Shown piece by piece: positions 1 through 5,557 of a stretch of DNA of 5,557 bases. Source of the stretch: an uncultured Ignavibacteria bacterium (GTDB taxonomy: Bacteria; Bacteroidota; Ignavibacteria; Ignavibacteriales; Melioribacteraceae); contig CALGLM010000018.1 of NCBI GenBank assembly GCA_937930275.1, positions 1 through 5,557 on the forward strand, given 5' to 3'. The position numbers and the translations under genes were made by a program. The notes below the pieces were generated by a model. That model had not been told where the DNA came from. It searched no databases and saw only the letters and a program-made list of their open reading frames with translations. Numbering within the stretch: position 1 is the stretch's first letter; every line of letters begins with the position of its first letter.

Positions 1-54
1 AACCACCGACCCTTTGCTTAAAAGGCAAATGCTCTACCCCTGAGCTACGCGCCC
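1..54 (-). tRNA. tRNA-Lys(UUU), 5' part, cut by window edge
   Basis: Read on the minus strand, this folds as the first three quarters of a tRNA. It shows a 5' acceptor strand GGGCGCG (54-48), T8 A9, and a D-arm with stem GCTC/GAGC and loop AGGGGTA. The anticodon arm has stem TTTGC/GCAAA and loop CTTTTAA, so the anticodon is TTT (plus positions 20-22), decoding Lys. The variable loop is GGGTC, and the T stem begins GGTGG followed by TT. The rest of the T-arm, the 3' acceptor strand (expected CGCGCCC) and any CCA lie beyond the left edge. All visible stems pair perfectly and the conserved positions are present, so this looks like an intact gene cut only by the window. It lies 63 bases downstream of the histidine kinase on the same strand but has its own promoter. 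Confidence 0.95.
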
Positions 55-77
55 CCTACTTTTTACAAAATAGACTA

Positions 78-109
78 CAAATATAATATCTTTTAAATTG
101 TAAAACAAG
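78..109 (-). promoter_or_regulatory. Bacteroidota-type promoter of tRNA-Lys
   Basis: On the minus strand, CTTG at 109-106 (a -33 element, consensus TTTG/TTG) is followed after 20 bases by TATATTTG at 85-78. The latter is a perfect match to the TAnnTTTG -7 element used by the primary sigma factor of Bacteroidota. Transcription would start near 71-74, leaving a leader of about 17-20 bases before the tRNA. Element match, spacing and position in the 63-base gap agree. This is the best lineage clue in the window. Confidence 0.75.
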
Positions 110-117
110 TATTTTCT

Positions 118-3100
118 TTAAATTTTTGATTCAATTTTAATTTTTAAATAAAATTCGCTCCCTTTTCCTTCCTCACTTTTAACATAAACGCTTCCGCCTA
201 TCATTTCTGCATAGCGTTTTACAATTGCCAATCCTAAGCCCGAACCTTGAAAATTACGGGTTGTTCCTTCGCTTACTTGTCTAAATTCATCCCATATAAC
301 CGCTTGTTTATCTTTAGGAATACCAATTCCCGTATCATTTACGCTAAGCAAAACATAATCTTCTTTTTCGTCTTTTACCCTTTCGGCTTTAATTTCAACA
401 TATCCTTCCGAAGTAAATTTAATGGCGTTACTTACAAAATTAGTTAATATTTCACGAACAAACTGCTCTTCCGTATAGCAAGTAATATTCTCTTCATAGA
501 AAGTGGTTTTTAGTTCAATCATCTTCTTTTTAGCAGTTTCTCTAAATAAATAGAATATTTCGTTTACCAACAAAACAACGTTTACTTCTGTTTTAACAAT
601 TTCTATCTTATCAAATTCAAGCCTTGTTAAGTCTAATACATTTTTAAGGGTTTCGGTTAATCTTCTGGAAGAAAATAAAATAGCTTCAGCCATCTCTTTT
701 TCATCAGGATCGGTCAAAGTACTTGCCAAAAGCTCGGCATATCCCATAATCGGCATAAACGGGGTGCGAAGTTCATGACTCATGTTTGCAAAGAAATATG
801 ATTTAACTCTGTTCATTTCTTCAGCTTTTAATTTAGCGTCTAAAAGCTCCTGTTCCATATTTTTCCTTTCGGTAATATCTACTACCGAAATAAACCCTGC
901 CGGTTTACCCAAATATGTTATCGGTCTGCCTGTTAAGAAAACCCACTTTTCAGTACCGTCTTTAGCAATTATACTAAATTCATATGATGTTTCTAAAATT
1001 TCGCGTGCCTGACGCTGCTGACCTCTTGTTTTTATTAATTCTATAAACTGTTCTCCCACAAACTCCCAATATCTAAGCTTATATAATTCTTCGGCTGTGT
1101 ATCCCGTAATCCTTTCACCGGCAGGGTTTGTATAAACCCAATAATCGCCCTGATAAATCATAATTGCAAAAGGAGCAAGTTCGGCAAAACTACGGAATTT
1201 ATCTTCGCTTTCTTTTAATTTATCAATTGCCGTTTGCCTTTCAAGGTACGCGCTTAATTGGTTTGCTATCATTTCCAAAACTGCGGCACCTCTTTCGTCG
1301 TAAATATCTTCTCTTTCGTAACTTTGAACACATATTGCACCTATCGGCTTTTCGTTTATTCTAATTGGCACTCCAAGCCAAATTTCCGAAGGTTCTCCAA
1401 CAATATCAACTTCGCCTATTTCAAGTAATCTGTTAAATTCTTTATTATCAATAAGCATAGTTTTATTATTTTTTATTACGTACCCGGTTAAAGATTTTTC
1501 TGCCGGCCAGCTTGGTAAATTGTCTTTTTCGTCTCGTTCGTTTACCGCATGCAACATCCCGGTTTTTTCATCATATAAGGCAACATAAAAGTTTTTAGTA
1601 TCAACAAGTCGTCCCAGTTCAATTCTAACAACATCAATAACCTCTTCAAAACTTTTAACGGTAGCCATCGCATAAGCTATATTATATTGAATATTTAGAA
1701 TTTCTTCGTTTCGTTTTCTTTCCGTAATATCTGTAATAATTGCGCCGAGCATCGGTTTTTTATTAGGAAAATCAATTCTAAATTTTTGAGTTAAAAAGTT
1801 TCTAACTCTTCCGTACCTATCTTCCCACGAGTCCTCGTATTGAATGCTTCCGTTTTCCATTGCCTCCTTATCTGTTCTATACACATAATCGGCCAAATCA
1901 CCCGAATAGGTTTCGTGCGGAGTTTTATTTTGCCATTTTTCAAACGGAAATACTTTTTTTAGCGTATCATTACTAAAAACAGGTCTAAAGTCATTATCCT
2001 TAATCATAATTAACGCCGGCACATAGTTCATAAAAGCTTTTATTTGTGCTTCGTTTTCGCTTAAAGCATCTTCCATTTTTTTTCTTTCTGAAATATCTTT
2101 GGATGAACAAATTACCAATGATACTTGATTATTTGTATCTTTAACCGGTGTGATAGTGGTAATATAAAATCTATCTTCATTAGGATTGGGAACTCTAACC
2201 TCAATCACCTTTTCTTCACCGGTTTCAAAAACATAATTTAAGGCAGTAATTCTTTTTTTAGCTTCATCGTGCGGAAAAACGTCCCAAATGCTTTTACCGA
2301 TAATATCTTCCACCTTTTTACCTACACCTTCCGCAAATGCCTTATTAACGTAAATATAATACCCTCCCGGTGAAAATGAAAACATCGGATCGGTAGATTC
2401 ATCAAGTAATATGCGATGCTTTTCTTCACTTTCTTTTAATGCCTGCTGATATTTTGCTCTTTCCGAAACATCCGAAAAGAAAACAGCCATATTATTCAAC
2501 GAAACTTGAAAAGCCTTAAATTCATATACATTTTTTATTCTATTATCTTCATAATTAAAATCTTCGCTAAAATATACCCCGCCGTTTTTTGCTATATTTA
2601 CAAAAGCTTTTTCAATTTCAGTATTTTTTAAATTTGGAAAAATATCTCCAAATTTATATCCTTCAAATTCCGAACAATTAATACCCAATATTTCGTTAGC
2701 CGCAATATTACCGCCTTTAAAAACAAGTTCGTTATCATTATCTAAACTATAAGTTAATATACCCATCGGCGAGTTAGTTACTAAATTTTTAAATTTCTCC
2801 TCACTTTTTTCTAAAGCCAATTTAGCGTTGTATTCATCTGTTTGGTCTCTAAAAACAATAACCGCTCCGGTTATTTTTCCGTTTTTATCTATAATAGGAG
2901 CACCACTATCGGCAATTGCAATTTTTTTCCCTTTTTTAGATACAAGCACGGTATGGTTTTCAAGCCCAACAACTTTACCCGTATTAAAAATTTTGCGAAT
3001 CGGATTTTCAATTTTCTGATTAGTTTTTTGATTTAATAAAAGAAAGATTTTTTCTATTAATTCTCCTTTTACCTCATCAAGTCCGTAACCTGTCAATTCT

Positions 3101-3792
3101 TGCGCAATTAAATTCATATCCGTAATTCTTCCCTGAATATCAGTTGTTATTACGGCATCTCCTATACTATAAAACGTTGTTCTGTATTTTTCTTCGCTGG
3201 CAATAATTTGGTTTGCAAATTTTTCGTTTTCTTCCTGGTCAAATAAAACCTTGCCTATTAGTACCGTTAATATAGGATACGCAATTATTACGGTGGGACC
3301 TACAAGAACAAATGCATCTGCAAAGTTTTTTGCAGGCAGTAACACCATTAAAGCTACCATAACTAAATGTACTATAAAACCCATACCGTATAATCTAACA
3401 ACACTTACATTTTTATCTTCGCTTTTAGATCTTAAATAGTAAAACAAATACCCAAAAATAAACGACTCAATTATTACGCTAACCCCCATAATCCAACCGC
3501 CGCCGCCTAAATAAAGACGGAATAAAATTGCCGCTATTGAAGTTATTCCTCCCGATATAGGTCCAAAAAACAAAGCACACAAGCTAATTACTATAGAACG
3601 TCCGTCAAAAATAATACCGTCCCCAAAAATAAACGGATATTTCATCCCTATAATAACAGCAAACGCAAATAAACCACCTTGCAATAATTGTCCGAAAAGT
3701 GTGTTGCGTCTAAACCTTTTATCAATAAACCCCGAAAAAATACTTAATGCAGCCAATACAGATAAATTATAGATAAGCTGTATAATTATCAT
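118..3792 (-). CDS. Membrane sensor histidine kinase: 5TM-LYT receptor, five PAS, GAF, HisKA, HATPase_c
   Basis: A 1224-residue sensor kinase that should autophosphorylate on His and pass the phosphate to a separate response regulator. Residues 1-183 form a LytS-type 5TM receptor with several hydrophobic segments and the family signatures FDGRS (62-66) and FRLYLGGGG (91-99). PAS domains lie at about 199-320, 330-447, 455-572 and 579-694, a GAF domain at about 715-855, and a fifth PAS at about 862-978. Linkers repeat an SEEK-like motif. HisKA (about 995-1062) carries the H-box NMSHELRTP with phospho-acceptor H1006; E1007 and T1010 fit the ExxT phosphatase motif. HATPase_c has the N-box (N1118, N1122), G1 DTGIGIP (D1153, G1155, G1157), F1170 and G2 GSGLGLAI (1183-1190), so it looks catalytically intact. 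There is no receiver domain and no response regulator in the window. The ATG at 3792 starts directly at the first membrane segment; only a weak GGTAAG precedes it. Ligand and partner are unknown. Confidence 0.96.
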   Translation of the reverse strand: MIIIQLIYNLSVLAALSIFSGFIDKRFRRNTLFGQLLQGGLFAFAVIIGMKYPFIFGDGIIFDGRSIVISLCALFFGPISGGITSIAAILFRLYLGGGGWIMGVSVIIESFIFGYLFYYLRSKSEDKNVSVVRLYGMGFIVHLVMVALMVLLPAKNFADAFVLVGPTVIIAYPILTVLIGKVLFDQEENEKFANQIIASEEKYRTTFYSIGDAVITTDIQGRITDMNLIAQELTGYGLDEVKGELIEKIFLLLNQKTNQKIENPIRKIFNTGKVVGLENHTVLVSKKGKKIAIADSGAPIIDKNGKITGAVIVFRDQTDEYNAKLALEKSEEKFKNLVTNSPMGILTYSLDNDNELVFKGGNIAANEILGINCSEFEGYKFGDIFPNLKNTEIEKAFVNIAKNGGVYFSEDFNYEDNRIKNVYEFKAFQVSLNNMAVFFSDVSERAKYQQALKESEEKHRILLDESTDPMFSFSPGGYYIYVNKAFAEGVGKKVEDIIGKSIWDVFPHDEAKKRITALNYVFETGEEKVIEVRVPNPNEDRFYITTITPVKDTNNQVSLVICSSKDISERKKMEDALSENEAQIKAFMNYVPALIMIKDNDFRPVFSNDTLKKVFPFEKWQNKTPHETYSGDLADYVYRTDKEAMENGSIQYEDSWEDRYGRVRNFLTQKFRIDFPNKKPMLGAIITDITERKRNEEILNIQYNIAYAMATVKSFEEVIDVVRIELGRLVDTKNFYVALYDEKTGMLHAVNERDEKDNLPSWPAEKSLTGYVIKNNKTMLIDNKEFNRLLEIGEVDIVGEPSEIWLGVPIRINEKPIGAICVQSYEREDIYDERGAAVLEMIANQLSAYLERQTAIDKLKESEDKFRSFAELAPFAIMIYQGDYWVYTNPAGERITGYTAEELYKLRYWEFVGEQFIELIKTRGQQRQAREILETSYEFSIIAKDGTEKWVFLTGRPITYLGKPAGFISVVDITERKNMEQELLDAKLKAEEMNRVKSYFFANMSHELRTPFMPIMGYAELLASTLTDPDEKEMAEAILFSSRRLTETLKNVLDLTRLEFDKIEIVKTEVNVVLLVNEIFYLFRETAKKKMIELKTTFYEENITCYTEEQFVREILTNFVSNAIKFTSEGYVEIKAERVKDEKEDYVLLSVNDTGIGIPKDKQAVIWDEFRQVSEGTTRNFQGSGLGLAIVKRYAEMIGGSVYVKSEEGKGSEFYLKIKIESKI

Positions 3793-3823
3793 TTATCTTA
3801 CCAATTTTAAGATTATTTGATTC

Positions 3824-3838
3824 AATTATTAAATATAA
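3824..3838. repeat. 15-bp direct repeat, copy 1 (kinase side)
   Basis: AATTATTAAATATAA occurs here and again, with no mismatch, at 3881-3895; the starts are 57 bases apart. Each copy has a partly palindromic core, TTAT-n5-ATAA. In minus orientation each contains TATATTTA, one base from the TAnnTTTG -7 element. This copy ends 32 bases upstream of the kinase start. It could be an operator, a promoter duplication or chance in very AT-rich DNA. Confidence 0.5.
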
Positions 3839-3848
3839 TAAAAAAAAA

Positions 3849-3856
3849 TATTTTTG
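3849..3856 (+). promoter_or_regulatory. Possible -7 element for the macro-cupin operon
   Basis: TATTTTTG matches TAnnTTTG exactly and would start transcription near 3863, leaving a leader of about 40 bases before the ATG at 3905. No -33 element sits at the usual spacing: the nearest TTTG (3816-3819) is 29 bases upstream, against about 20 expected. In a region this rich in T a chance match is quite possible. Confidence 0.35.
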
Positions 3857-3880
3857 TATATTTTTATTTAACTTTACTTA

Positions 3881-3895
3881 AATTATTAAATATAA
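3881..3895. repeat. 15-bp direct repeat, copy 2 (macro side)
   Basis: Second perfect copy of AATTATTAAATATAA, ending nine bases before the macro-domain start codon. A protein bound here would cover the ribosome-loading region and lie downstream of the possible promoter at 3849, a position that suits a repressor. The two copies flank the centre of the divergent intergenic region. Binding by any regulator is inference only. Confidence 0.5.
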
Positions 3896-3904
3896 ATTAC
3901 CGTT

Positions 3905-4441
3905 ATGAATGCAGAAATCGAAATATTAATAGGCGATATAACAAAAATTAAAGTGGATGCCATTGTTAATGCTGCCAATAATAGTCTTTTAGGGGGAGGC
4001 GGAGTTGACGGAGCAATTCACAAAGCAGCAGGTAAACAACTTTTAGAAGAATGCCGTTTATTAAACGGGTGCAAAACCGGTGAAGCAAAAATTACAAAAG
4101 GTTACAATTTACCGGCAAAATTTGTAATCCATGCTGTAGGACCGATCTGGAAAGGCGGTAATAACAACGAAGAATACTACCTTCAATCGGCTTACGGTAA
4201 TGTTTTAGAAATTGCAAAAAACAACAATATCAAATCAATTGCTTTTCCGGCAATAAGTACCGGTATATACGGTTATCCTATTAATTTTGCAACAGAAATT
4301 GCCATAACTACGGTATATAAATATTTAGAAAATGACACGAATTTTGCCAAAATAATTTTCGTTTGTTTTAACGATTATATTTATAATATTTACAGCCAAA
4401 TTAACAACCAAATAAAGGAGCGTTATGGAATCTTATATTGA
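3905..4441 (+). CDS. Macro-domain protein, ADP-ribose binding / O-acetyl-ADP-ribose deacetylase type
   Basis: A 178-residue single-domain protein of the MacroD/YmdB class, a cytosolic family that binds ADP-ribose. Its members hydrolyse O-acetyl-ADP-ribose or remove mono-ADP-ribose from proteins or nucleic acid. The motifs are complete: GDIT (10-13), DAIVNAAN (18-25), the catalytic loop GGGGVDGAIHKAAG (30-43) with N25 and D35, HAVGP (76-80), and the phosphate-binding loop FPAISTGIYGYP (114-125). N25 and D35 are at the catalytic positions I recall for Escherichia coli YmdB, so the enzyme should be active. Length is normal. The start is set by position: MNAEIEILIGDIT leaves the usual short lead-in to GDIT. 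No Shine-Dalgarno precedes it, as is common in Bacteroidota. The last 17 bases overlap the cupin gene, whose ribosome binding site lies inside this gene. The true substrate cannot be read from sequence. Confidence 0.93.
   Translation: MNAEIEILIGDITKIKVDAIVNAANNSLLGGGGVDGAIHKAAGKQLLEECRLLNGCKTGEAKITKGYNLPAKFVIHAVGPIWKGGNNNEEYYLQSAYGNVLEIAKNNNIKSIAFPAISTGIYGYPINFATEIAITTVYKYLENDTNFAKIIFVCFNDYIYNIYSQINNQIKERYGILY
4414..4420 (+). promoter_or_regulatory. Shine-Dalgarno of the cupin gene, inside the macro gene
   Basis: AAAGGAG lies four bases before the ATG at 4425 and is the only strong Shine-Dalgarno I see in the window. It sits within the last codons of the macro gene (I-K-E-R), so ribosomes finishing that gene pass over it. 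This supports the ATG at 4425 as the real start and suggests translational coupling. Confidence 0.7.
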
Positions 4442-4928
4442 TTATGTAATGAAATTAAATTTAATTCCTCATCCGGAAGGAGGGTTTTACAAAGAAGTGT
4501 ATAGAAGCGACGAAACTGTTAATAAAAATTCATTACCCGAAAGATATGATGGGGACAGGAATTTTGGTACTTCCATTTATTATCTTTTGCCCAAAGGGTG
4601 TTTTTCTTCATTTCACAAATTAAAATCTGACGAGATTTGGCATTTTTATGTAGGATCGCCAATATATATATACTTATTAAAACCCGAATCATATTTGCAA
4701 ACAGTTAAACTGGGGAATAATATTTCAAATAACGAAGTACTTCAGTTTACTGTCCTAAAAGATACTTGGTTTGCCGCAGCACCCGGCATCGATTATGATT
4801 TTTCACTTATAGGTTGCACCGTATTTCCGGGTTTTAGCTTTAACGATTTTGAGCTGGCGAGCAGAGATGAATTAATTAAATCTTTTCCCGAGCACAAAGA
4901 TTTAATTGAAACTTATACTATAAAATAG
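4425..4928 (+). CDS. DUF985 (Cupin_5) family protein
   Basis: A 167-residue protein matching the Cupin_5/DUF985 family along its whole length. Hallmarks are PHPEGGFY (15-22) followed by EVYRS (24-28), TSIYYLLP (49-56), the cupin motif with H64, D69, E70, W72 and H73 (FHKLKSDEIWHF, 63-74), and the closing CTVFPGFSFNDFEL (131-144). The fold is a small beta barrel related to RmlC-type sugar epimerases. The pocket residues H64, E70 and H73 could bind a metal or small ligand, but no reaction is firmly known for the family. It starts 17 bases before the macro gene ends, has its own strong ribosome binding site, and ends in TAG just before the shared terminator. Gene overlap argues for a common role with the macro protein, perhaps handling a nucleotide-sugar or ADP-ribose product; that is inference. 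Family assignment is secure, function is not. Confidence 0.92.
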   Translation: MESYIDYVMKLNLIPHPEGGFYKEVYRSDETVNKNSLPERYDGDRNFGTSIYYLLPKGCFSSFHKLKSDEIWHFYVGSPIYIYLLKPESYLQTVKLGNNISNNEVLQFTVLKDTWFAAAPGIDYDFSLIGCTVFPGFSFNDFELASRDELIKSFPEHKDLIETYTIK

Positions 4929-4944
4929 TTTAACGGCAAAAAAA

Positions 4945-4973
4945 TCCCCTCTCAAAAAAAAATAGAGAGGGGA
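4945..4973. terminator. Convergent terminator hairpin, strongest on the minus strand
   Basis: TCCCCTCTC (4945-4953) and GAGAGGGGA (4965-4973) form a perfect 9-bp stem with an 11-base A-rich loop. On the minus strand it is followed at once by seven T (complement of 4938-4944), a textbook intrinsic terminator for the gene at 5001-5557. On the plus strand the hairpin is followed by ATAGTTTTAAG, a poor T tract, so it should stop the macro-cupin transcript less efficiently. It lies 16 bases after the cupin stop and 27 bases beyond the stop of the minus gene. Confidence 0.88.
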
Positions 4974-5000
4974 ATAGTTTTAAGAATAATTATTAAAATA

Positions 5001-5557
5001 TCAATTCATTATATCGGGTAAATTAACTTCTACTGCTGTTTTTACTTCACCTACCGGGTCTAATTCAAAGGGATTTTCAACAGTCTCTTTATTGCCGTTA
5101 GTATAAGTAACTGTAATTTTTTTGCTCATTAATTCTTCTTTTACTTTTTCCGGTGTGGTTTTTTCAGGATTAAAATAAACATAAGCATAAATAGCATCCG
5201 TATAGGCAGTCGCAAACCTTACAATTCCTTCGTTGTTAGATAAGTGACTCATCAAAAAGCTTAGGCTGCGTTTTGCATTTGCGGCTCCGGCTTCCGGCAT
5301 TTTAAAAACAAACACTTTAAGCTGTTCGGGTTTATATGTTTTATACTTATTAAACATTTTATTATACGACTTAAACAATCGTTTACGGTACTCTTTTACA
5401 TCAATTTTACCCGGAATTAATTTAGCTTCTTCAACTTTAAAGTTTATTTCTCTAATATCAAATCCTTTAGGTACTCTTACCTTTATAGTTTTTGCTTTTA
5501 TTAGTCTTTCAACTTGAATTAAGGAAGTTAACTCTTCATTAAAATAAATGATAGCCC
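5001..5557 (-). CDS. Hypothetical protein with tandem HMA-like domains lacking the CxxC motif, 5' end off window
   Basis: The frame stays open from the TGA at 5001-5003 to the right edge, giving 184 codons of a longer protein. A TTG at 5376-5378 could be taken as a start, but the frame upstream of it is protein-like, so it is probably internal. Counting from the edge (A1), residues about 79-151 look like a ferredoxin-fold heavy-metal-associated (HMA) domain: strand KVFVFKM, a helix, strand GIVRFATAY, strand IYAYVYFNP, helix TTPEKVKEELM, strand KKITVTY. Residues 1-28 repeat the end of that unit: against residues 124-151 they are 10/28 identical without gaps (AIIYFNEE against AYVYFNPE), so at least two units are present. 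The visible part has no cysteine; the expected GMxCxxC loop reads KMPEAGAANA, so ordinary metal transfer is unlikely. A charged linker (29-78) and a tail rich in E, V and P complete it. The domain call rests on pattern only; the function is unknown. Confidence 0.8.
   Translation of the reverse strand, partial: AIIYFNEELTSLIQVERLIKAKTIKVRVPKGFDIREINFKVEEAKLIPGKIDVKEYRKRLFKSYNKMFNKYKTYKPEQLKVFVFKMPEAGAANAKRSLSFLMSHLSNNEGIVRFATAYTDAIYAYVYFNPEKTTPEKVKEELMSKKITVTYTNGNKETVENPFELDPVGEVKTAVEVNLPDIMN

Noticed and set aside
1..54. tRNA as an attachment site for an integrated element
   Set aside because: The 3' half of the tRNA, where attachment sites usually lie, is outside the window, and no integrase or direct repeat of the tRNA end is visible.
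247..447. Plus-strand open frame opposite the HATPase_c region
   Set aside because: It is opposite the G1, F and G2 box codons of the kinase; the product looks like low-complexity antisense translation.
782..1012. Open frame of 76 codons on the plus strand inside the kinase gene
   Set aside because: It is antisense to the coding sequence for the PAS5-HisKA region; the kinase frame carries clear domain motifs and the opposite frame shows none.
2828..3036. Two overlapping plus-strand open frames of about 63 codons, opposite PAS1
   Set aside because: Both are antisense to a well-conserved PAS domain, have no ribosome binding site I can see, and encode no recognisable motif.
3251..3439. Plus-strand open frame opposite the last membrane segments of the receptor
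   Set aside because: It is a mirror of membrane-segment codons, with no start signal and no family resemblance.
3816..3856. TTTG (3816-3819) with TATTTTTG (3849-3856) as a complete promoter
   Set aside because: The 29-base spacing is far from the roughly 20 bases expected; only the -7 match is kept, at low confidence.
3905..4928. Macro domain as the antitoxin of a DarTG-like toxin-antitoxin pair
   Set aside because: The partner gene is a DUF985 cupin, with no resemblance to a DarT ADP-ribosyltransferase; the macro protein is also of the ordinary single-domain MacroD/YmdB type.

Overview
The window is AT-rich and holds one very large gene, two small genes in an operon, one partial gene and one partial tRNA. 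The tRNA has a clear Bacteroidota-type promoter (TTG, 20 bases, then TATATTTG, matching TAnnTTTG), and the macro-domain gene has no Shine-Dalgarno sequence. Both point to Bacteroidota or a neighbour in the FCB group, such as Ignavibacteria. This is an inference from promoter style, base composition and protein style; no marker gene fixes the taxon.

Layout, left to right. Positions 1-54 are the 5' part of a minus-strand tRNA-Lys(UUU), cut by the window edge. Positions 118-3792 (minus) encode a 1224-residue membrane sensor histidine kinase: a LytS-type 5TM receptor, four PAS domains, a GAF domain, a fifth PAS domain, HisKA and HATPase_c. A 112-bp, extremely AT-rich divergent intergenic region (3793-3904) contains a perfect 15-bp direct repeat. 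Positions 3905-4441 (plus) encode a macro-domain protein of the ADP-ribose / O-acetyl-ADP-ribose type. It overlaps by 17 bases a DUF985 (Cupin_5) gene at 4425-4928 (plus). A hairpin at 4945-4973 ends the two convergent units. From 5001 to the right edge (minus) runs the C-terminal part of a protein with two HMA-like (ferredoxin-fold) units that lack the metal-binding cysteines. No gene-free stretch exceeds 112 bases.

How the parts may work together. The kinase has no receiver domain and no response regulator beside it, so its partner must lie elsewhere. The macro and cupin genes overlap and are almost certainly co-transcribed. A link to ADP-ribose metabolism is plausible, but the cupin's substrate is unknown. 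The kinase and the operon share a divergent control region, so they could be co-regulated; nothing here proves it.

I see no CRISPR array, transposase, phage gene or recognised defence system. The items most worth a second look are the receptor's possible pyruvate-type arginine pair, the 15-bp repeat, the macro-cupin coupling and the cysteine-free tandem HMA-like protein.
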